Source: an actinobacterium LLX17
Lineage (GTDB): Bacteria > Actinomycetota > Actinomycetes > Propionibacteriales > Nocardioidaceae
Assembly: GCA_000471045.1 (NCBI GenBank)
Contig: KI301992.1
Coordinates: forward strand, 1,438,781 to 1,502,780
Length of the DNA: 64,000 nt
Direction: 5' to 3'
Positions 46,591 to 60,173 of this stretch are shown piece by piece (positions within the stretch are counted from its first letter, which is position 1; each line of letters starts with the position of its first letter). The position numbers and the translations under genes are program-made. The notes under the pieces are model-generated. The model did not search any database. It worked only from the letters and a program-made list of their open reading frames with translations, and was not told the origin of the DNA.

Positions 46591-47967
46591 ATGCGCATCG
46601 CCAACCACGTCGTCGAGCTGATCGGCGGCACCCCGCTGGTCCGCCTGAACAATGTCCCCACGCCCGGCTCAGGACTGCTCGCCGCGAAGATCGAGTACCT
46701 CAACCCGGGTGGCAGCGCCAAGGACCGCATCGCCGTCAAGATGGTCGACGCGGCCGAGGCGTCCGGCGCGCTGAAGCCCGGCGGCACGATCATCGAGCCC
46801 ACCTCCGGCAACACCGGGGTCGGGCTCGCGCTCGTCGCCCAGCAGCGTGGCTACCACTGCATCTTCGTGTGCCCCGACAAGGTCAGCGGCGACAAGGTCA
46901 ACACCATGCGGGCCTACGGCGCCGAGGTCGTGGTGTGCCCGACCGCCGTGCCGCCGGAGCACCCCGACAGCTACTACAGCGTCTCGGACCGACTCGTGCG
47001 CGAGACCGACGGCGGCTGGAAGCCCGACCAGTACTCCAACCCGGCCGGCCCCGAGTCGCACTACGAGACCACCGGCCCGGAGATCTGGGCCGACACCGAC
47101 GGCACCGTCACGCACTTCGTGGCCGGCGTCGGCACGGGCGGCACCATCTCCGGCGTCGGCCGCTACCTCAAGGAGGTCTCCGGCGGTCGCGTCAAGGTCA
47201 TCGGCGTCGACCCCGAGGGCTCGGTGTACTCCGGTGGCACGGGCCGGCCCTACCTCGTCGAAGGCGTGGGGGAGGACTTCTGGCCCAGCGCGTACGACCC
47301 CGCCATCCCCGACGAGATCATCGCCGTCAGCGACGCCGACTCCTTCGACATGACCCGGCGACTCGCCCGCGAGGAAGGCCTGCTGGTCGGCGGCTCGTGC
47401 GGCATGGCCGTCGTCGGCGCCCGCATCGTCGCCGAGCGCGAGGGTCCGGACGCCGTGGTCGTCGTGCTGCTGCCCGACGGGGGCCGCGGCTACCTCTCGA
47501 AGATCTTCAACGACGACTGGATGAGCTCCTACGGCTTCCTCCGGGAACCGCTGGCCGGCCCCAGCGACCGGCCCAGCGTCGGCGCGATCCTGCGCAAGAA
47601 GTCCGGCGAGCTCCCCGCGCTCGTGCACACGCACCCGTCCGAGACGATTCGCGACGCCATCGAGATCCTGCGCGAGTACAACGTCTCGCAGATGCCGGTC
47701 GTCGGCGCCGAGCCACCCGTCGTCATCGGCGAGGTGGCGGGCAGCGTCAGCGAGCGCCAGCTGCTCGACGCCGTGTTCGCGGGCCGGGCCAAGCTGAGCG
47801 ATCCCGTCTCGGGCCACATGGAGCCGCCGCTGCCGCTGCTGGGATCCGGCGAGGACCTCGACGACGCCCTGGCCCTGCTGGGCGACAACGACGCCGTCAT
47901 GGTCATCGAGGACGGCAAGCCACTGGGCGTCCTGACCCGCCACGACCTCCTGGGGGTGCACGTATGA
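46591..47967 (+). CDS. cbs: Cystathionine beta-synthase
   Basis: 458-residue PLP enzyme that joins homocysteine and serine. The PLP lysine is Lys44 in NPGGSAKDR; the phosphate loop TSGNTGVG follows; VGTGGTISGVGRYL is also conserved. Residues about 335-458 form two CBS domains (AdoMet or nucleotide sensing in relatives), which separate it from plain cysteine synthase. ATG 46591 is selected over the longer frame from 46513. The metB gene starts in its stop codon (ATGA), so both run the transsulfuration route together. Confidence 0.94.
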   Translation: MRIANHVVELIGGTPLVRLNNVPTPGSGLLAAKIEYLNPGGSAKDRIAVKMVDAAEASGALKPGGTIIEPTSGNTGVGLALVAQQRGYHCIFVCPDKVSGDKVNTMRAYGAEVVVCPTAVPPEHPDSYYSVSDRLVRETDGGWKPDQYSNPAGPESHYETTGPEIWADTDGTVTHFVAGVGTGGTISGVGRYLKEVSGGRVKVIGVDPEGSVYSGGTGRPYLVEGVGEDFWPSAYDPAIPDEIIAVSDADSFDMTRRLAREEGLLVGGSCGMAVVGARIVAEREGPDAVVVVLLPDGGRGYLSKIFNDDWMSSYGFLREPLAGPSDRPSVGAILRKKSGELPALVHTHPSETIRDAIEILREYNVSQMPVVGAEPPVVIGEVAGSVSERQLLDAVFAGRAKLSDPVSGHMEPPLPLLGSGEDLDDALALLGDNDAVMVIEDGKPLGVLTRHDLLGVHV

Positions 47968-49160
47968 GCAACCACGACACGTCCGACTTCGGAGCCGACC
48001 GGCACGGAACGGCCGACCAGCCCGAGCACGGCTTCGCCACCCGCGCGATCCACGCGGGCTACGAGCCCGACCCCGGCCACGGCGCGGTCAACCCGCCCAT
48101 CGTGGCCAGCAGCACCTTCGCGCAGGACGGCGTGGGTGGGATGCGCTCGGGCTACGAGTACGGCCGCACCGGCAACCCGACCCGTACCGCGCTCGAGGCG
48201 AACCTCGCCGCCCTCGAGGGCGGCAGGCACGGCCGCGCCTTCGCGTCGGGCATGGCCGCCACCGACACCGCCCTGCGCACCCTGCTCAAGCCGGGCGACC
48301 ACCTCGTCATCCCCGACGACGCGTACGGGGGCACCTTCCGGTTGATCGACAAGGTCTTCAGCCAGTGGGGCATCACCTACTCGGCGGTGCCGGTCGGCGA
48401 CGTCGACGCCGTGCGCGCCGCGCTCACCCCCACGACCCGCGCGGTCTGGATCGAGACGCCCACCAACCCGCTGCTCAACATCGGTGACGTCACGGCGCTC
48501 GCCGAGGTCGCGCACGGGGCGGGTGCAAAGCTCGTGGTCGACAACACCTTCGCGTCGCCGTACCTGCAGCAGCCGCTGTCGCTCGGCGCCGACGTCGTCG
48601 TGCACTCCACCACCAAGTACATCGGCGGGCACTCCGACGTCGTCGGGGGCGTGCTGGTGACCTCCGACGCCGAGCTCGATGCCGGCTTCGGCTTCCTGCA
48701 GAACGGTGCCGGTGCGATCGCCGGTCCGTTCGACGCCTACCTGACGCTGCGCGGCGCCAAGACGCTCGCGGTGCGCATGGAGCAGCACTGCAGCAACGCC
48801 GAGGCGGTCGTCGACCGGCTCACCCGGCACGCCGCCATCAGCACGGTCCTCTACCCCGGCCTGCCCGAGCACCCGGGGCATGCCGTGGCGGCCCGGCAGA
48901 TGCGCCGGTTCGGCGGCATGATCTCGATCCGTCTGGCCGGTGGCCGTGAGGCTGCCCTCGATCTCTGCCAGCGCGTCGAGGTGTTCACGCTGGCCGAGAG
49001 CCTCGGCGGCATCGAGTCGCTCATCGAGCACCCCGGCGCCATGACGCACGCCTCGACCGCCGGCTCACCTCTCGAGGTGCCCGACGACCTGGTGCGCCTC
49101 TCGGTCGGCATCGAGGACGTCACCGACCTCATCGCCGACCTCGAGCAGGCCCTCACCTGA
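47964..49160 (+). CDS. metB: Cystathionine gamma-synthase/lyase (Cys/Met PLP family)
   Basis: 398-residue PLP enzyme. PLP lysine Lys218 in HSTTKYIGGHSD; SGYEYGRTGNPTR near residue 62-74 and FASGMAA are standard. It either makes cystathionine from an O-acylhomoserine or cleaves it to cysteine. Coupling to cystathionine beta-synthase favours the reverse transsulfuration (gamma-lyase) direction in vivo, though sequence alone does not separate MetB from MetC/CGL. Convergent with the UvrA-like gene, 16 bases apart. Confidence 0.9.
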   Translation: MSNHDTSDFGADRHGTADQPEHGFATRAIHAGYEPDPGHGAVNPPIVASSTFAQDGVGGMRSGYEYGRTGNPTRTALEANLAALEGGRHGRAFASGMAATDTALRTLLKPGDHLVIPDDAYGGTFRLIDKVFSQWGITYSAVPVGDVDAVRAALTPTTRAVWIETPTNPLLNIGDVTALAEVAHGAGAKLVVDNTFASPYLQQPLSLGADVVVHSTTKYIGGHSDVVGGVLVTSDAELDAGFGFLQNGAGAIAGPFDAYLTLRGAKTLAVRMEQHCSNAEAVVDRLTRHAAISTVLYPGLPEHPGHAVAARQMRRFGGMISIRLAGGREAALDLCQRVEVFTLAESLGGIESLIEHPGAMTHASTAGSPLEVPDDLVRLSVGIEDVTDLIADLEQALT

Positions 49161-49176
49161 TCCTGCAGGTCACGGC

Positions 49177-51531
<2,355 letters not shown>

Positions 51532-51544
51532 CGAGTGAGGCCTC

Positions 51545-51952
<408 letters not shown>

Positions 51953-51957
51953 GACGC

Positions 51958-52422
51958 TCACGCTAGGGCGGCGGGGTCGAGTCCCGCTTCTCGATTCCTG
52001 ACCGGTCGGGTGGCCTGCCGGGCGATGCACGGCGGCATGCTGCCCGCGAGCAGGGCCTCGCGCTGCCGGTAGACGCTGGGAGGCACCCCGACGAGCTCGG
52101 AGAACCGGGTGCTGAACGTGCCGAGCGAGGAGAAGCCGACCTCGAAGCAGACCTCGGTGACGCTGCGGTCGCCCCGCCGCAGCAGGGTCATGGCCCGCTC
52201 GATGCGCCGGGTCATGAGGTACGAGTACGGCGACTCGCCGTAGGCCCGCTTGAACTCACGGCTGAGGTGGCCGGCCGAGACGTGGATTCCCTGCGCCAGC
52301 GACTCGACGTCGAGGGGCTGGGCGTACTCGCGGTCGATGCGGTCGCGGACCCGGCGCAGCCGGGCCAGCTCACGGAGCCGCGCAAGATCGTGGGGTCGAT
52401 CCGCCTGGACGCTGCTGGTCAC
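51958..52422 (-). CDS. AraC-family transcriptional regulator (HTH near N-terminus)
   Basis: 154 residues. The two AraC helix-turn-helices are at about 38-60 (LAQGIHVSAGHLSREFKRAY) and 85-110 (VTEVCFEVGFSSLGTFSTRF); no separate ligand domain is present. It probably controls the VOC gene it precedes. GTG 52422 overlaps the rmuC TGA (GTGA). The C-terminal about 35 residues are low in known motifs. Confidence 0.88.
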   Translation of the reverse strand: MTSSVQADRPHDLARLRELARLRRVRDRIDREYAQPLDVESLAQGIHVSAGHLSREFKRAYGESPYSYLMTRRIERAMTLLRRGDRSVTEVCFEVGFSSLGTFSTRFSELVGVPPSVYRQREALLAGSMPPCIARQATRPVRNREAGLDPAALA

Positions 52423-53573
52423 GAGCCAGATCTTGCCACGTCGGGATCGAGCTCGGGCTGGATCAGCGACCGCGGCTCGACCTCGACCAGACCGGGCTCC
52501 GGCAGCCGCGACTCCCCCGGCACGCTGCTGTCGTCGAGGGCGTCGAGCTTGCGCGCCGTGACCAGGACGCGCGTCTCGAGCGAGCTGGCGAACTTGTTGT
52601 AGCTGTCGACCGTGGTGGCCAGCGACCGGCGCAGCTTCTCGACGTGGTCGGCCATCGTGCCGAGCCGGCCGTACAGCTCCTTGCCGAGGTCGAACAACAC
52701 CTTGGCGTCGTCGGTGAGGGCCTCCTGCTGCCAGGTGAACGCCACGGTCTTGAGCACCGCCCACAGGCTGACCGGCGAGGCGAGCGCGATGCGCTGCGCG
52801 AAGGCGTGCTCGAGCAGGCTGGGGTCACGTTCGAGCGCCGCGGCCAGCACCGGCTCGCTGGGGATGAAGGCGATGGTGAACTCGGGGCTGACGTCGAGCC
52901 CGGTCCAGTACTGCTTGGCGGCCAGGGCGTCGACGTGCGCCCGCACCTGGGCAGCGTGCCGGTCGAGCAGGGTCTCGCGCGAGCTCTCGTCGGCGGCGTG
53001 CGCCTCGAGGTAGGCGGCCACCGGAACCTTGGCGTCGACGGCGACCGCCTTGCCGCCGGGCAGGTGCAGCACCATGTCGGGGCGGCGGCGACCGGTCTCG
53101 GCCGTCACCGTGGTCTGCAGCGAGAAGTCGACCCGGTTGAGCAGGCCGGCGGACTCCACCAGCCGGCGCAGCTGGGTCTCGCCCCACACCCCGCGGGTGA
53201 CGTTGTTGCGCATGGCCGACGCCAGCGACTCGGCAGCGACGCGCGACTGCTCTGCCGTGGTGCGGGTGTGCAGCAGCTGCTCGGCGAGCTGTCCGTGCTG
53301 GGTGTGCCGCTGGCGCTCGAGGTCGACGACCGTCTGCTGCATCGCTCGCAGCGACTCGCGCACGGGGGCCAGCGCCTGAAGCACCTGCGCCTCGCCCTGC
53401 TCGCCGCGGCGGCTGGTCGACAGCTGCGCCTCGAGCTGGGCGACCTGCCGCTCGAGCATCTCGACGGCGACGTCCTGACCGGCCAGGCGGGCGACGCCGG
53501 CCGACCGACCGAGGTAGGCGCCGACGGCAAGACCGACGACCAGTCCGAGCACGAGGATGAGCACGAGGTCCAT
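52419..53573 (-). CDS. rmuC: DNA recombination protein RmuC
   Basis: 384 residues: one N-terminal helix (LVLILVLGLVVGLAVGAYLG), a coiled coil (about 35-115) and the RmuC endonuclease-like domain with VRGVWGETQLRRLVE-type block (read NNVTRGVWGETQLRR) and KAVAVDAKVPVAAYLEA. RmuC limits inversions at short inverted repeats in E. coli. Interestingly, a perfect 26-bp inverted repeat stands 69 bases upstream of its start. ATG 53573 is used, as the upstream frame is shadow. Confidence 0.92.
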   Translation of the reverse strand: MDLVLILVLGLVVGLAVGAYLGRSAGVARLAGQDVAVEMLERQVAQLEAQLSTSRRGEQGEAQVLQALAPVRESLRAMQQTVVDLERQRHTQHGQLAEQLLHTRTTAEQSRVAAESLASAMRNNVTRGVWGETQLRRLVESAGLLNRVDFSLQTTVTAETGRRRPDMVLHLPGGKAVAVDAKVPVAAYLEAHAADESSRETLLDRHAAQVRAHVDALAAKQYWTGLDVSPEFTIAFIPSEPVLAAALERDPSLLEHAFAQRIALASPVSLWAVLKTVAFTWQQEALTDDAKVLFDLGKELYGRLGTMADHVEKLRRSLATTVDSYNKFASSLETRVLVTARKLDALDDSSVPGESRLPEPGLVEVEPRSLIQPELDPDVARSGS

Positions 53574-53641
53574 GCCGCCAGTCTCGACCGCCGCACCGAC
53601 GCTTTCGTGCACCACCGCGCCAGCCCGCCGCAGGCCTGTGA

Positions 53642-53705
53642 CCAGATTTGCTGACTTCGCCACCGTTCGTCCTGCCGGAAACGGTGGCGAAGTCAGCAAA
53701 TCTGG
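53642..53705. repeat. Perfect 26-bp inverted repeat between rmuC and the TPR gene
   Basis: Arms 53642-53667 and 53680-53705 are exact reverse complements (CCAGATTTGCTGACTTCGCC... outer end first), with a 12-base spacer. It lies in the 198-base divergent region (53574-53771), so it is upstream of both genes and cannot be an ordinary terminator of either. Confidence 0.93.
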
Positions 53706-53771
53706 AGAAGGGCGGGGGAACACGCGCCGGGGTCGCGGTGTTGAGGGTGGGACGACCGGGAGGAGGACCCG

Positions 53772-54191
53772 ATGACCATCTACATGAAGCCGACGCTGAC
53801 CGACGAGGGCATCGCTGCGATGGAGGCCTACGACGCCTATCGGTACGCCGAGGAGCTGCTCGACTCGCGGTTCCCCCGTGAGTCCGCCCGGGTCCTCGAG
53901 CACTTGGTGGCCGACGAGCCCGGCCATGCCGGCGCCTGGGAGCTGCTGGGCCGCGCGCACTTCGCGGCCGCCCATCTGGCCCCGGCCGAGGCGGCGTTCC
54001 GCCGGCTCATCGAGCTGGAACCGACCAGCGCCTGGGCGCACACCGCCCTGGGCCTGAGCCTCGACCGGCAGAGCCGGCACCGCGAGGGCGCCGTGCAGCA
54101 CCGCATCGCCGCGGGTCTCGGCGCCGCAGGACTCGACGGTTCTGGCCGCGACGCCACACGTGTCGAGCTGGTCGACACCTCCGGCGAGTGA
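53772..54191 (+). CDS. TPR-repeat protein
   Basis: 139 residues with about two tetratricopeptide helix pairs: ESARVLEHLVADEPGHAGAW ... GRAHFAAAHLAPAEAAFRRL and SAWAHTALGLSLDRQSRHRE. Soluble, probably a protein-binding adaptor. Strong GGGAGGAGGA ribosome site before ATG 53772. The start MTIYMKPTLTDEG contains a second ATG at residue 5. Followed 42 bases later by the M50-like gene. Confidence 0.85.
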   Translation: MTIYMKPTLTDEGIAAMEAYDAYRYAEELLDSRFPRESARVLEHLVADEPGHAGAWELLGRAHFAAAHLAPAEAAFRRLIELEPTSAWAHTALGLSLDRQSRHREGAVQHRIAAGLGAAGLDGSGRDATRVELVDTSGE

Positions 54192-54226
54192 CTCGCGCCC
54201 GTGAGATGAGGGCCCGGTCGAGATGA

Positions 54227-56123
<1,897 letters not shown>

Positions 56124-56134
56124 GGTAGCGAGTC

Positions 56135-56848
56135 TCAGTACGTGGGCTCGCGGCGCTTGAGCCAGCCGATGACCGCCACGGTCAGCGGCATCACCAGCAC
56201 CTCGACGGCGATCTTGTAGATGACGCCCACGAGGAAGTAGTTCCAGAACACGCCCATCGAGCTGATGCCGATTGCCGAGGCGGCGATGGCGCAGAACAGG
56301 AAGGTGTCGGCGAGCTCACCGACCCCCGTCGAGGCGACCAGCCGTCCGACCAGCCCGCGCTCGGCCGTGCGGCGCTTCATGCGCACCAGCACCCAGGAGT
56401 TGAGCAGCTGGCCCACGACGTAGCCGACGACGCTCGCCAGCACGATCTGCGCGACCGGTCCGGCGACGCTCTCGAAGGCGGCCTGGTTCTCGTAGAACGA
56501 GGCCCCCGGCGCCTGCACGACCAGCCAGAAGGTGCCGGCCGCGAGCAGCGCGGCGGCGAAGCCGGTGAGGATGGCGCGCCGGGCGGCGCGGAACCCGTAG
56601 ACCTCCGAGATCACGTCGCCGACGATGTACGCCAACGGGAACAGGAAGGCGCCGCCGTCGGTGACGATCGGCCACAGCTGCAGCGAACCGAGGCTGAACG
56701 AGCCGGACCCGAACTCGATGCCCTTGGTGGCGGCGATGTTCGACACCACCAGGACGACGCAGAAGAGGGCGAGCAGGACGTCGTAGTGGCTCGAGCCCCG
56801 GGAGGCGAAGCGGACGTCAGGTTTTGGTGAGGTTGCCTGAGAACTCAT
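56135..56848 (-). CDS. yhhQ: YhhQ/VUT-family queuosine precursor transporter
   Basis: 237 residues, six helices, with the family blocks NIAATKGIEFG (after helix 1), PLAYIVGDVISEVYGFRAARRAI and LLNSWVLVRMKRRT. E. coli YhhQ imports preQ0 and preQ1. Placement next to tgt supports that role here. ATG 56848 is chosen over GTG 56854 because GGAGG is 8 bases from the ATG but only 2 from the GTG. Its stop is 36 bases from the convergent tgt stop. Confidence 0.88.
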   Translation of the reverse strand: MSSQATSPKPDVRFASRGSSHYDVLLALFCVVLVVSNIAATKGIEFGSGSFSLGSLQLWPIVTDGGAFLFPLAYIVGDVISEVYGFRAARRAILTGFAAALLAAGTFWLVVQAPGASFYENQAAFESVAGPVAQIVLASVVGYVVGQLLNSWVLVRMKRRTAERGLVGRLVASTGVGELADTFLFCAIAASAIGISSMGVFWNYFLVGVIYKIAVEVLVMPLTVAVIGWLKRREPTY

Positions 56849-56925
56849 GCCCACATCCTCCCACCCTCACCTCGCCAGCCCTCACCTCACCGGTCCCGTG
56901 CGGGCGCCTCTGGGACACTGGCTCC

Positions 56926-58191
56926 ATGAGTGAGCTGCCCACCCGCACCGACGTGCTTGTCGTGGGCGCCGGGCCGGCCGGAGCCGCGGCCGCCGCGTGG
57001 GCCGCGCGATCGGGTCTCGACGTCGTGCTGGTCGACGCTGCCACCTTCCCACGCGACAAGACCTGCGGTGACGGCCTCACCCCGCGCGCGATCGCCGAGC
57101 TCGATCGCCTGGGGCTGGGCGACTGGGTGCGTGGCCACACCCGCAACCGAGGCCTGCGCGCCGCCGGCTTCGGCACCGAGCTGCTGCTCCCCTGGCCCGG
57201 CGGCTCGCTGCCCGACCACGGCTCGGCCGTCCCCCGCACCACGCTGGACGCCAAGATCCGCCAGGCCGCGCTCGACGCCGGCGCCACCGGCGTCGACGGT
57301 GCCCGCGCCACGGGCGTGGAGCGCGCGTCCGACCGTCGGGTCACCGCCGTGCACCTCGCACTGGGCCGCGAACGCACCCCGCACACGATCGCCTGCGACC
57401 GCCTCGTCGTCGCCGACGGCGTGAAGTCGTCCCTCGGCCGCCACCTGGGCCGCGAATGGCATCGCGAGACCGCCTACGGCGTCGCCGGACGTGCGTACGT
57501 GAAGTCGGGTCGCAGCGACGACCCGTGGATCTCCTCGCACCTCGAGCTGCGCGGTGAAGATGGAGACCTCCTCCCCGGCTACGGCTGGATCTTCCCGCTG
57601 GGTCGTTCGGGTGGGGGCGACGGCGAGGTCAACCTCGGCGTCGGCGCCCTCGCGACGGCCAAGCGACCCGCCGACCTGCAGCTGCGTCCGCTCATGGAGT
57701 ACTACGCCACCCTCCGTCGTGAGGAGTGGGACCTCGCCGACGAGCTGCGCGCACCCACGAGCGCACTGCTCCCCATGGGTGGCGCCGTCTCGGGCGTCGC
57801 GGGACCCAACTGGATCCTCGTCGGCGACGCCGCCGGCTGCGTCAATCCGCTCAACGGTGAGGGCATCGACTACGGGCTCGAGACCGGTCGTGTCGGCGCT
57901 GAGCTGCTCCTGCACGAGGACCGCCTCGACCTCGCCTGGCCCGACCTGCTCACCACGCACTACGGCGAGGCGTTCTCCATCGCTCGTCGCTTGGCCGGGC
58001 TGCTGACGGTCCCCCGGCTCCTGCCGGTCGCCGGACCCATCGGCATGCGGTCGCACCGGTTGATGACGGTCGCGCTGCGTGTCATGGGCAACCTCGTGAC
58101 CGAGGAGGACCGCGACGTCGTGGCCCGCCTCTGGCGCTGGGCCGGTCGCCAGTCGGTGCGGATGGACGAACGCCCGCCCTTCACGGCGTGA
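56926..58191 (+). CDS. Geranylgeranyl reductase family FAD protein (MenJ-like)
   Basis: 421-residue flavoprotein. FAD motif VLVVGAGPAGAAAAAWAA at residues 9-26, CGDGLTPRA (residues about 47-55) and GDAAGCVNPLNGEGIDYGLE typical of geranylgeranyl reductases. Actinobacterial members saturate one or more isoprene units of menaquinone (MenJ) or other polyprenyl chains. No menaquinone gene is next to it, so the exact substrate is open. ATG 56926. A terminator hairpin overlaps its stop codon. Confidence 0.9.
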   Translation: MSELPTRTDVLVVGAGPAGAAAAAWAARSGLDVVLVDAATFPRDKTCGDGLTPRAIAELDRLGLGDWVRGHTRNRGLRAAGFGTELLLPWPGGSLPDHGSAVPRTTLDAKIRQAALDAGATGVDGARATGVERASDRRVTAVHLALGRERTPHTIACDRLVVADGVKSSLGRHLGREWHRETAYGVAGRAYVKSGRSDDPWISSHLELRGEDGDLLPGYGWIFPLGRSGGGDGEVNLGVGALATAKRPADLQLRPLMEYYATLRREEWDLADELRAPTSALLPMGGAVSGVAGPNWILVGDAAGCVNPLNGEGIDYGLETGRVGAELLLHEDRLDLAWPDLLTTHYGEAFSIARRLAGLLTVPRLLPVAGPIGMRSHRLMTVALRVMGNLVTEEDRDVVARLWRWAGRQSVRMDERPPFTA

Positions 58192-58201
58192 AGGACGGGC
58201 G
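58171..58201 (+). terminator. Terminator hairpin overlapping the flavoprotein stop codon
   Basis: CGCCCGCCCTTCAC - GGC - GTGAAGGACGGGCG: 14-bp stem with one mismatch and a 3-base loop. The stop TGA (58189-58191) lies in the right arm, so the last codons form half the terminator. It can also serve the convergent gene ending at 58222. Confidence 0.75.
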
Positions 58202-58221
58202 CTCGAGGTCGTGCAGCAGGC

Positions 58222-58710
58222 TCAGGGAGCCGGCGGACCCGCGGGCGGCGGGTTGTGACCGCCGGTGTTGCGGTTGGGCAGCTGCTCGCCGGAGCTCTTG
58301 AACGACAGCGCCGTGAAGACGGTCAGGGCGATCGTGCTGACGAACAGCAGGTAACCCGACCAACCGGGGCCGACGTCGACGCCGAAGCCGCCGCTGTAGG
58401 TGAGGGCGCGCAGGATGAGCAGCAGCGTGCCGAGGGCCGCAGCGGCCAGCGCGATGAGGTTGACCGGCACACCCGCGGGCAGCGACTGCGCCGCGAAGAC
58501 CTTCACGGCCACGAGGACCGTCGCGATGATGACGAGCAGGATGCCCAGCGTCGCGTAGCTGTCCCAGGCGTTGACACCGGCGGAGAAGTTGCCGGCGCCC
58601 GGCACGTCGGTCGACGCGACCACGTACGAGCTGATGAACGAGAGGATGAGGGACACGACGCCGGCGACGAGGGCGCCGAGGTTGAACGTGCCGATGGTCT
58701 TGATATCCAC
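58222..58710 (-). CDS. Four-helix membrane protein, function unknown
   Basis: 162 residues with four helices (about 8-28, 50-70, 80-98, 120-140) and a Pro/Gly/Asn tail (NRNTGGHNPPPAGPPAP). GTG 58710 (VDIKTIGTFNLGALVAGVV) follows AGG at 7 bases; frames further upstream cross low-quality sequence. I do not recognise a named family. The region before it, 58711-58804, is less GC-rich than the surroundings and contains the palindrome AGTAGG-T-CCTACT (58785-58797), shared with the divergent xthA. Confidence 0.75.
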   Translation of the reverse strand: MDIKTIGTFNLGALVAGVVSLILSFISSYVVASTDVPGAGNFSAGVNAWDSYATLGILLVIIATVLVAVKVFAAQSLPAGVPVNLIALAAAALGTLLLILRALTYSGGFGVDVGPGWSGYLLFVSTIALTVFTALSFKSSGEQLPNRNTGGHNPPPAGPPAP

Positions 58711-58804
58711 GAAGAAACCTGATTCCTTGCTGAGAAAATGTCTGGCGGGCTGAACATACCGCGCGCAGACGCCGACGCACAGCAAGTAGGTCCTACTCGT
58801 TAAG

Positions 58805-59626
58805 GTGGCGCGCGTGCTTCGCATCGCCACGGTCAACGTCAACGGGATCCGCGCCGCCTGGAACAAGTCGCGGGGTCAGTCCAGCGGGCTGGCCGAATGG
58901 CTCGCCGAGCGCGACTGCGACGTCGTGACGCTGCAGGAGGTCCGCGCACCCGACGACCTCGTGCGCGAGATGCTCGCCGAGACCGGCTACCACGTCGCCC
59001 ACACCGAGGCTGCCGCCAAGGGCCGGGCGGGAGTCGCCGTGCTCAGCCGGGTCCAGCCCACGGCCGTGCGCGTGGGCGTCGGCGAAGGATTCGACGACGC
59101 CGGCCGCTGGATCGAGGCCGACGTGCCGATGGCCGACGGCTCGGTGCTCACCGCGGTCTCGGCGTACGTCCACTCCGGGGAGGCGGGCACGCCGAAGCAG
59201 GAGGAGAAGATCCGCTTCCTCGAGGCCATGGTCGTTCGCCTCGGCGAGATCGGCACCGGCGAGACGCACGGTGTCGTCACCGGCGACCTCAACGTCGCGC
59301 ACACGCCCCAGGACATCAAGAACGCCAAGGGCAACGTCAAGAAGGCCGGCTTCCTGCCCGAGGAGCGCGCGTACTTCGATCGCTTCTTCGGCGAGCTGGG
59401 CTGGGTCGACGTGCACCGCCGCCTGGCCGGCGACGTCGACGGTCCCTACACCTGGTGGTCGATGCGCGGGCAGGCGTTCGACACCGACACGGGGTGGCGC
59501 ATCGACTACCAGATGGCCACGCCTCAGCTGGGCGCCTCGGCCACGTCGGCCACGGTCGATCGCGCCGAGAGCTGGGCGGAGCGGTGGTCCGACCACGCTC
59601 CCCTGGTGGTCGACTACGACCTCTGA
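58805..59626 (+). CDS. xthA: Exodeoxyribonuclease III
   Basis: 273-residue AP endonuclease/3'-5' exonuclease of the EEP fold. Motifs: RIATVNVNGIRAAWNK, VVTLQEVRAPDD (metal Glu), GDLNVAHTPQDI (catalytic Asp/Asn) and WSDHAPLVVDYDL (catalytic His). Complete and normal in length. GTG 58805 is used; a second GTG four codons on (58814) is possible. Preceded by an AGTAGG palindrome. Confidence 0.94.
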   Translation: MARVLRIATVNVNGIRAAWNKSRGQSSGLAEWLAERDCDVVTLQEVRAPDDLVREMLAETGYHVAHTEAAAKGRAGVAVLSRVQPTAVRVGVGEGFDDAGRWIEADVPMADGSVLTAVSAYVHSGEAGTPKQEEKIRFLEAMVVRLGEIGTGETHGVVTGDLNVAHTPQDIKNAKGNVKKAGFLPEERAYFDRFFGELGWVDVHRRLAGDVDGPYTWWSMRGQAFDTDTGWRIDYQMATPQLGASATSATVDRAESWAERWSDHAPLVVDYDL

Positions 59627-59655
59627 CCCTGCGGGCCGAGTGGGAGACTGGACCC

Positions 59656-60171
59656 ATGCAGGATGCCGAACGACCCCACCATGAACGCCCGCACCACGAA
59701 AGATTGGGCGCTCCCCTCTCCTGGTTCCTGGGCGCCACGATCTTCGCGATCGTCTGCGGCTGGATCGTCCTGGTGGCCAGCTGGCTGACGCCGGCGCTCG
59801 TCACGGTCGCCGTCGTCGCGGTGGCCACCGGCCTCGCCGTCGCCCGTTATGGAGCGCTGCGCATCGCCGTCGACGACGAGGTGCGGGTCGGCCGCGCCCA
59901 TCTCTCAGCACGCCACGTCGGCGCGGTGACGCGTCTGGACCGCGAGCAGTACCGCCACCTCATGGGGCCCGGTGCCGATGCCCGCGCCTTCCTGGCCACC
60001 CGGCCGTGGATCGATGCGGGTGTGCGGGTCGACCTCGACGACCCGGCCGATCCCACGCCCTACTGGCTGCTCGGCAGTCGCGACCCGGACGCCCTCGCTG
60101 CCGCCGTCTCGGCCCTGCGGCAGACTGGTCCCGGGTCCGCACCCGGCGGACCCCAGCACAAGGGAGCGTGA
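59656..60171 (+). CDS. DUF3093 membrane protein
   Basis: 171 residues: a repeat-coded head (ERPHHERPHHERLG), two helices (about 22-42 and 45-65), and a basic-acidic soluble tail (LGSRDPDALAAAVSALRQTG). DUF3093 proteins are found next to dut, DUF4193 and suhB in actinobacteria (Rv2697c-Rv2701c region in mycobacteria); here dut is missing but the other members are close. Function unknown. ATG 59656. The DUF4235 gene starts 3 bases after its stop. Confidence 0.82.
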   Translation: MQDAERPHHERPHHERLGAPLSWFLGATIFAIVCGWIVLVASWLTPALVTVAVVAVATGLAVARYGALRIAVDDEVRVGRAHLSARHVGAVTRLDREQYRHLMGPGADARAFLATRPWIDAGVRVDLDDPADPTPYWLLGSRDPDALAAAVSALRQTGPGSAPGGPQHKGA

Positions 60172-60173
60172 CG

